Origin: Megalobrama amblycephala
Taxonomy: Eukaryota; Chordata; Actinopteri; Cypriniformes; Xenocyprididae
DNA: 64,000 bases
Direction: 5' to 3'
Assembly: GCF_018812025.1 (NCBI RefSeq)
Contig: NC_063054.1
Span: 4,073,433 to 4,137,432, forward strand
In this document: piece after piece, positions 57,814-64,000 of the stretch
How the letters are laid out: the number at the start of each line of letters is the position of its first letter
Position numbering within the stretch: the first letter of the stretch is position 1
Notes under the pieces: model-generated
Databases searched by the model: none
Told to the model about the DNA's origin: nothing
What the model saw: the letters and a program-made list of their open reading frames with translations, nothing else
Program-made: the position numbers and the translations under genes

Positions 57814-58793
57814 AAAGGTGCCCTAGAACTTTTTTTTTAAAGATGTAATATAAGTCTAAGGTGTCCCCTGAATGTGTCTGTGAAGTTTCAGCTCAAAATA
57901 CCCAATAGATTTTTTTAAATTAATTTTTTTAACTGCCTATTTTGGGGCATCATTAACAATGCACTGATTTACACTCGACGCCGCCCCTTTAAGACGCGAG
58001 CTTCCTGCCACACGAGCTGTCAACTATATTACAGCGCATTTACAAAGTTCACACAGCTAATATAACCCTCAAATGGATCTTTACAAGATGTTCGTCATGC
58101 ATGCTGTATGCATGCTTCGAATTATGTGAGTAAAGTTATTATTTTGATGTTAAAAGTTTATTCTGAGTGAATCTGAGGCTGGGCTCCATGGCTAACGGCT
58201 ATTGCTACACTGTTGGAGAGATTTATAAAGAATGAAGTTGTGTTTATGCATTATACAGACTGCAAGTGTTTAAAAAATGAAAATAACGACAGTCTTGTCT
58301 CCATGAATACAGTAAGAAACAATGGTAACTTTAACCACATTTAACAGTACATTAGCAACATGCTAACGAAACATTTAGAAAGACAATTTACAAATATCAC
58401 TAAAAATATCATGTTATCATGGATCATGTCAGTTATTATTGCTCCATCTGCCATTTTTCGCTGTTGTTCTTGCTTGCTTACCTAGTCTGATGATTCGGCT
58501 GTGTGCAGCTCCAGACGTTAATACTGGCTGCCCTTGTGTAATCCCTTTGATAATTGTTGGGAACGTGGGCTGGCATTATGCAAATATTGGGGCGTTCACC
58601 CCAACTGTTACGTAACAGTCGGTGTTATGTTGAGATTCGCCTGTTCTTCGGAGGTCGTTTAAACAAATGAGATTTATATAAGAAGGAGGAAACAATGGGG
58701 TTTGAGACTCACTGTATGTCATTTCCATGTACTGAACTCTTGTTATTTAACTATGCCAGGGTAAATTAAATTTTTGAATCAAGGGCACCTTTA
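57814..58793 (-). repeat. MITE with AAGGTGCC...GGCACCTT termini, copy 2
   Basis: Inverted copy of 6051-7010. It starts AAAGGTGCCCTAGAAC and ends AAGGGCACCTTTAA, with the shared GTTACGTAAC palindrome and the GCCTATTTTGGGGCA block. The two copies have diverged by many substitutions and small indels. Confidence 0.75.
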
Positions 58794-59207
58794 AATAATT
58801 AGCTTTCACTGTAAACTGCTGTAATTTGGAGTGTCTTTATTTCATCATATATGTCATTTTACTCACAGCTGATTGGTCCAGTTTTGGTCTGCGATCTCTA
58901 ACCCAGAACAGAACCAGCTCTGGAGCAGGTTAGCCATATGTTACCATGACGATAAACACCACTAAAAACCAACCCACCTACAGGAGTCTGAAAAACCAGA
59001 GTTTGCTCAAACTAATCTCAAACTTACCTGGGTAGAAACTGAAAATGTCTTTGTGGAACAGGCCTCAAGACGTGCTCCGTATAAACTGAACTGAGATGCT
59101 CCTCCAGTCTTTCCTGCTTTAAGAACAGAATGACCTGTGCTGCTGGGAATGAACACAGATTTTACCCCTGAACCAGCAAGCTCAGCCGTCTCAGGCATTC
59201 ATCCTGC

Positions 59208-59385
59208 TGCCTCTAACACTCCCCATTTGTCCAGGGCCTGCAGCTCCTAGTGTGAGACTGTCTCCGCTACTGACACAGGCCCAGATAAAACTTCCTTCCC
59301 TTCCTTCCGTTGCCTCTAACCTTTTCCCTACCAGTGACCTACAGCTCCTAGCATGAGTCTGCCTCCACTAGTGGTGTTGGCCCAG
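59208..59385. repeat. Two-unit direct duplication of about 100 bp
   Basis: GCCTCTAACACTCCCC to GGCCCAG is followed by GCCTCTAACCTTTTCCC to GGCCCAG. Both units contain CAGCTCCTAGNRTGAGNCTG and diverge at many sites. It abuts the solo LTR that follows. Confidence 0.6.
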
Positions 59386-59393
59386 TCACCAGT

Positions 59394-60785
59394 GTTGATA
59401 TGAGCCACACCCTGTTTCATTAGGAAATGCAACTTTTCTATGCTACTTGTACCTCTTCAGCTTATAAAGAATAATGATGACAACACAACTTTGACTTGAA
59501 GATAAACAGAAGTAAGCTGTTTATGAGGTACAGCTATCATAAAGAGATACCTTGGAGGGAGAAACATGTTCAATGACATGTTTGTGTGTAAACAAGTGAA
59601 AAGAAGTTAGCTGTTTATGAAGTACGGCTGTTATGAGAGATATATAGATAATTTGTTTATGGGTAAACAGTGAAACAATTGGAAGAGATAACTTTTTTAT
59701 AAAAACAAACTGTTGATAGATTGGAAAGTAATGTGTGGAAAAAGAAAAAGAAACCCCAACAACAGATGTTTGTATTAAAGAATGACAGACAAGTGATATT
59801 TTTGTACGAGAATGATATTTGTTTTTGTACGAGAATGATATTTTTGTACGAGAATGGTATATTTGTACGAGAATGATATTTATTTTTGTACGAGAATGGT
59901 ATATTTGTACGAGAAAGATATTTGTTTTTATTCGAGAATGATATCTTTGTACGAGATTGATATTTGTGTATAAGAACAGAGGTATTTGATCAGGTCAAAA
60001 GAAAGGATGTGATCACATCAAAATAATATAGAAAGAAAAAAAAAGAAAGAGCCTAAAAGTATATATATATATATATAGGGTATATTAATCATTAAAGAAA
60101 GAGAAGACACGGTATTGTAATCCTTTATTAAAGCATATATTAATCACTTATTAAAGAATAAAAAAACAACTGGTAATGCATTTGTTAGTAACATGTTAGT
60201 AGATTAGAAAGGAACTAATCTGTATTAGAAAGAAAGGCAGTCTTACCGTTGAAGGATGTCTTGATCAGAAGAGCAGGACGCAGCAGAGGAGAAGAGTCCA
60301 GAACAAAGAGACATGGCCTCCATATATAGACATATGAGGGGAATTCCCAAGAAGATGACATCAAGTGGTCAGATAGTCTATAAAAGGCTGGACCATGAAG
60401 AGAACAGGAGGGGCTGCTTCACACCTGAGACTGTACCACCGACACCAGAACCAATGCTGATGACGCCTCCATCGCTGATATTGCCTTGACTGAAGAACTT
60501 TTTAATACTTATACTTTATTTAATTACTTGTATAGAATGTTAGTAGAATATATGTAATGCTAGTAGTATTAATGTAATAAATAAACAAAATTATAACTTT
60601 ATAACTAAACTCTGCCTCATGTGGCATTAATTTAAGCCGTTGAGCCTGAACAGACCACGGAGAAGTCTTCTGTCTGATTGTAAGTATCTTTAAAATGCTT
60701 ATAATTTAAGTCAGATTTGACTTTCTTACCTAACCTGAGAATAATAAAAATAAGGTAAAGGTGCTTAGAGACGCATCGCAAAACA
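59394..60785 (+). mobile_element. Solo retrovirus-like LTR, 1.4 kb, with 4-bp duplication (copy 2)
   Basis: The 1392-bp unit has TG...CA ends (TGTTGATATGAGCC to GCAAAACA) and exact CCAG duplications at 59390-59393 and 60786-60789. It is the inverted homologue of 36263-37567. In this orientation it has a U3-like region of about 1 kb with eight tandem units, TATAAAAG at 60379-60386, and overlapping AATAAA signals at 60576-60585. About 200 bases remain for U5. It has no internal genes, so it is a solo LTR. Confidence 0.87.
59794..59967. repeat. LTR minisatellite, eight units
   Basis: Units of the form TTTTTGTACGAGAATGATA, some with an extra TTTGTT. This is the inverted counterpart of the six-unit array at 37062-37190. 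Confidence 0.9.
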
Positions 60786-60799
60786 CCAGTTTCAAACTC

Positions 60800-61050
60800 T
60801 CTTTTTGTCCCTGGAGTACATCTCCAACCGTGACCCTAATGTGAGGCTGGACCAGACTGCCTATCTTCCACCCCAGCTCATCGTCCCACCAGATCACTTT
60901 TTCAGTCTTTCATTTGCATAGGTGCAGCAACCACAGCTGCTCAAAAAAGCCTTTCCCAGCATCAGATTCAAACTCTCAGTGGCTGGTTGCCAGAGGCTTT
61001 TAAGATCTATATTCAATCATATCGCTTCCACACCAAAGAAGCTCAATGAA
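60800..61050 (+). pseudogene. Tyrosine-recombinase C-terminal fragment (DIRS/Ngaro- or Crypton-like)
   Basis: Read across one frame change near 60918, the sequence gives LFLSLEYISNRDPNVRL, then IGAATTAAQKSLSQHQIQ, then LSGWLPEAFKIYIQSYRF. The IGAATTAA...H..Q...GW...AF..YI pattern is the C-terminal box of tyrosine recombinases of YR retroelements and Cryptons, with the catalytic Tyr in KIYIQ. The Arg codon normally just before IGAATTAA is lost at the frameshift. A fragment only, dead. Confidence 0.5.
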
Positions 61051-61164
61051 CCCTTATCAGAATTCTTCAGCTCCAGCTTGTTCTCACACACTCAAACCTA
61101 CAGCCTACAGCCACCATATCCACCTCAATTAACACCATCAATCCACTCAAGTAGTGAAAATATG

Positions 61165-61370
61165 TCTTCTCTGCTCCTGAAGGAGCTCAGCTCTCCATCT
61201 AACCTCACCTTCACTGCCACAACAGTGTTATTTTCTCTGCTCCCTCAGGAGCTCCGGCCAGCCGGCCTTCACTGCAGCAGCAGTGTTGTCTCCTCCGCTC
61301 CCACAAGAGCTTAATTTCTCTGTGTAACCTCGCTTTCACTGCCGCAGCAGTGCTATCTCCTCCACTTAAT
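61165..61370 (+). repeat. Minisatellite of about 60-66 bp, three units and a part
   Basis: Each unit has TCTNCTCYGCTCC, an AAGAGCT/AGGAGCT block and CTTCACTGCNNCANCAGTG. It probably belongs to the 3' region of the same YR-type element. The overlapping open frame (60922-61314) is a by-product of this repeat. Confidence 0.65.
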
Positions 61371-61493
61371 GTGCCCATGTGCAAAAGTCAACTACAGGTG
61401 AGGCTTACCCATCCAAATCTGTGAGTATTGAACTCCCATTGAATGTTGTGAGAGTTCTCCCTCCGGGTTCTTCAAATTTTGTTCATCCCACTG

Positions 61494-62194
61494 TTGGGGA
61501 TTAACAGTTTAGGACCCTTGAGACCAGATATGTTGAATAAAGACCCGGAGTCAAAGTTTTTAAAAAAATAAATTGAAGAAAAATTTAATGAAGAATAGTT
61601 TGCAGTTTCATCAGCAGAAGCCAGCTTCAAGTCTCACAAGGAGTTCGTAGGCCGCTCTGCGTACATTCACATTTCCACAACAATTATACTCCAACGGAAT
61701 CAACTAACTACGTCATTACTTCAGGTTGAATGATTCTGATTGGCTAAGAAAAATAGACAAGATTAGAAATTTTCCACTCATGGACAGACAGTAAGAAGCA
61801 TATCTCCCTTCGTCGCGGTGATGACGAGGGGGACCCTGGATTTAGGTACCGGATGTCCTTTTGGGGTCATGATGTGGCGTCTGCTGGTCTCAAGCAGAAT
61901 GCCAGTTGTCCAGTACAAAGGGACCTGCACAAAACTCTTAGCACACATACACAGATACACATGATTCACAGCTTCTTCAAGGCTGAAGTTGATCTGAGCT
62001 CTGCTCTGAGCAGGAAACTTTCCCCAAAACATACTGATAACATGTTCTTTTCTCTCAGTGAGAGGTACAGAGGAAAATAGACGCTTTAACACAAATTGAA
62101 GAAGTCATTTAAATATTTTAACAGAAATATAAATGTTGATTAATAACTTAAAAGATATATATTGAAGCGGCAGTGGATTCCAGAATCCACCCCT
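61494..62194 (-). mobile_element. Probable retrovirus-like 3' LTR on the minus strand
   Basis: On the minus strand the unit begins TGAAGGGGTGGATTC directly after a purine tract (AAGGGGGGAC) and ends TTAATCCCCAACA, giving TG...CA ends of about 700 bp. It has a CCAATCAG box near 61740, a weak TATA-like ATAATT near 61685, and an ATTAAA signal near 61585. No matching duplication could be confirmed, because the other end lies beyond the window. Confidence 0.45.
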
Positions 62195-64000
62195 TCAGTC
62201 CCCCCTTAAAAGGCCGATGTGAAGTCTTAAACACCACATCTGGTCTTAACAATTTAGGCCGCTTCAAAATTTAACATTGCTCACCCATGCTCCCCTGGCA
62301 TGTTACAATTGTATAAAATAGACAATAGGTTTTCCCTTGAAGGACTTAACTAGAACAGAATATTCTACAGAGCACATAGTGCATTATTGATCTTCAGTAC
62401 TTACACATAGTCGTCTTTATCAATCTTTGTTATTCGGTTTTTATCATCAAATTCCTTGACTACAAAGCAAATACATATTTATTCTCTGGAAGCCGGGCTA
62501 AATGAGCAAGCCCTGTTACTGCATTCCTGGCATGGGCCAGACCCTCAGTCACTCCTCAGATACTAAATACAGACATTGCCTGTAATCATAAACACCAGGA
62601 TCTATACACTGGTTTTTAGAAAAATATAATTTCCAATTCATTATATATTACAAGGTGATGGATCGTAAATCCACTCCTTTCACTATACCTTTATAGATAA
62701 TTTTTAATATTAAAAACAAAATTGTGGTCTAATTCAAAATAAACAACAAAAAATAAATAAATAAATAAGACCATCATAATCCATCTAAGTATTGTAAGTT
62801 TCTTAAATCATTGTTCAGTTTACAGACATAGCATGTACCACCTTAATTGAAGAACATCTTTTAAATCTCTTTTTTTAAACACCTTTAAAAATAGAAATAA
62901 AAGAAAACAAATTTACATGACCGTTTCAATTATCATTTTCAATAAAACATAGAATTGTTACTTTTACTTAATAATTCTTTTGTTAAGATTTCTTTTCACA
63001 ACAGATCCATTATAGCCCACAAAAAAAAAATAAACAATATAAATAAAAATAAACATAAACCTAAACCTTTGAATTTCAAAACATTTCGTTAAAAACCTTT
63101 CATCAAAATGAAATAATCATCAAAACATATAAATTTAGTTAGAGTAACAATTTCTTTGTCTTGACTGATATCTTTATCATGACATTCACTGTTAATAATA
63201 CTCAATACCTAATTATTATTAATCTGAAACTCAATTTTCACAACATTTCACAGTATTGAGACTGTCAAAAGTACAGCATTCAAAATAATCTAATAATAAT
63301 TAAGACTTCCTTTAAAGTCAGTTTTAAACTCAAGTTTCTTGTCAATTATAACTGCATAGGCTGACCAAAATCTTAATGATCAAAATCTTAACCCTCTTCT
63401 TTGGCAGGGATCTTTTTCATTATTACTCACTACCCCCAAAATTGTCAAACAAAAACACAAATGGACAGATTTTCTTCCATAACACTTATAAATTATACAA
63501 ATTTGTACTATAAGACATTATCAATTTCTTTAAAGCTGATTTTGAAACAGTTTCTCCTTTTTTTTTTTTTATCATCATAATTTCAACTGCTTATAATTTT
63601 GCATCCCATTGAATTGTTAGTCTGCACATCTAAAAATATATTATCGTTACTGTCTCCAGTCCCACTTATCTCTATTTTTTTTGCAGAAACCAAATTATTG
63701 TTTTTCTCAAATCCCTAGGTTGCACAAACAGCCTGATAGCTTCTTTCACCTTCAACCCTTATTACATAAATTATATTTCTCTAGGCATCTAATGTCATGC
63801 ATCCATTTAATGGATGAAAAATAAAAGTTTTATCAGTTATATCCACTTCTTTGTTTGCCCACCGGCCTGACATAAATTTGAGGGGTTTCTTTGGATAATT
63901 TACTAGTGACTTAGCCAATGTGTCACTTTGTCTCTGCCATCAAATCTTATAACATTTACGTTTATCATTCTGATCAAACAAATAAGACAGTGTTTAAATT
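62195..64000 (-). other. Decayed internal part of an LTR element, or intergenic
   Basis: AT-rich and without open frames. The polypurine-like tract at 62197-62210 (minus strand) suggests that the adjacent sequence is the 3' internal region of the element whose LTR is at 61494. A few short translatable scraps on the minus strand near 63700-63900 are not assignable. Nothing else seen. Confidence 0.3.

Noticed and set aside
37567..59394. One large provirus between the two 1.3-kb LTRs
   Set aside because: The LTRs are in opposite orientation and each has its own different 4-bp duplication, so they are separate insertions.
60922..61314. 130-codon plus-strand frame
   Set aside because: It is in a different frame from the tyrosine-recombinase fragment it overlaps, and most of it is minisatellite.

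Overview
The window is vertebrate nuclear DNA, almost certainly from a cyprinid-type teleost (zebrafish, carp or goldfish relatives). It has split genes with GT-AG introns, AT-rich introns, and many interspersed elements of kinds common in cyprinids: Tc1, hAT- and Harbinger-like MITEs, foldback elements, an L2-clade LINE, Ty3/gypsy chromovirus LTRs and retrovirus-like LTRs. No bacterial genes, rRNA, tRNA or CRISPR array was seen.

Left third (about 0.7-24.2 kb, + strand): one host gene, lrfn4 (SALM3), a postsynaptic adhesion molecule. It has a probable 5'UTR exon (687-785), a large LRR-Ig exon (11652-13027) and an FN3-TM-tail exon (23005-23992) ending in a PDZ ligand. Its two long introns are packed with DNA-transposon relics and hold one solo gypsy LTR with a perfect 5-bp target duplication. 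A 12-codon upstream ORF appears to be created by splicing the 5'UTR exon to the coding exon.

Middle (24.2-44.4 kb): no host gene seen. It contains foldback elements, an almost full-length but frameshifted L2 LINE (28.8-32.3 kb), a stack of nested insertions (35.6-37.8 kb) that includes a 1.3-kb solo LTR, and a Ty3/gypsy element (37.8-42.1 kb). The gypsy element has its 5' LTR, gag, protease, RT, RNase H and integrase, but carries two coding breaks and has lost its 3' end. Its LTR and the bases just after it have the geometry of a self-primed (Tf1/sushi-type) retrotransposon.

Right-centre (44.4-54 kb, + strand): a stonustoxin-like (SNTX/MACPF) gene with a thioredoxin-like domain and an FN3 domain. 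Its FN3 exon ends in a strong phase-1 donor whose next phase-compatible exons encode a coiled coil and a complete C1q domain. The part coding for the helical domain carries three frameshifts and two in-frame stops, so the locus may be a pseudogene or a partly decayed chimera. The large intron holds a dead Tc1 transposon.

Right end (54-64 kb): repeats only. There is a LINE 3' end, an inverted second copy of a roughly 1-kb MITE, an inverted second copy of the 1.3-1.4-kb solo LTR (again with a perfect 4-bp target duplication), a tyrosine-recombinase fragment with a minisatellite, and what looks like the 3' LTR and polypurine tract of a retrovirus-like element on the minus strand that runs off the window.
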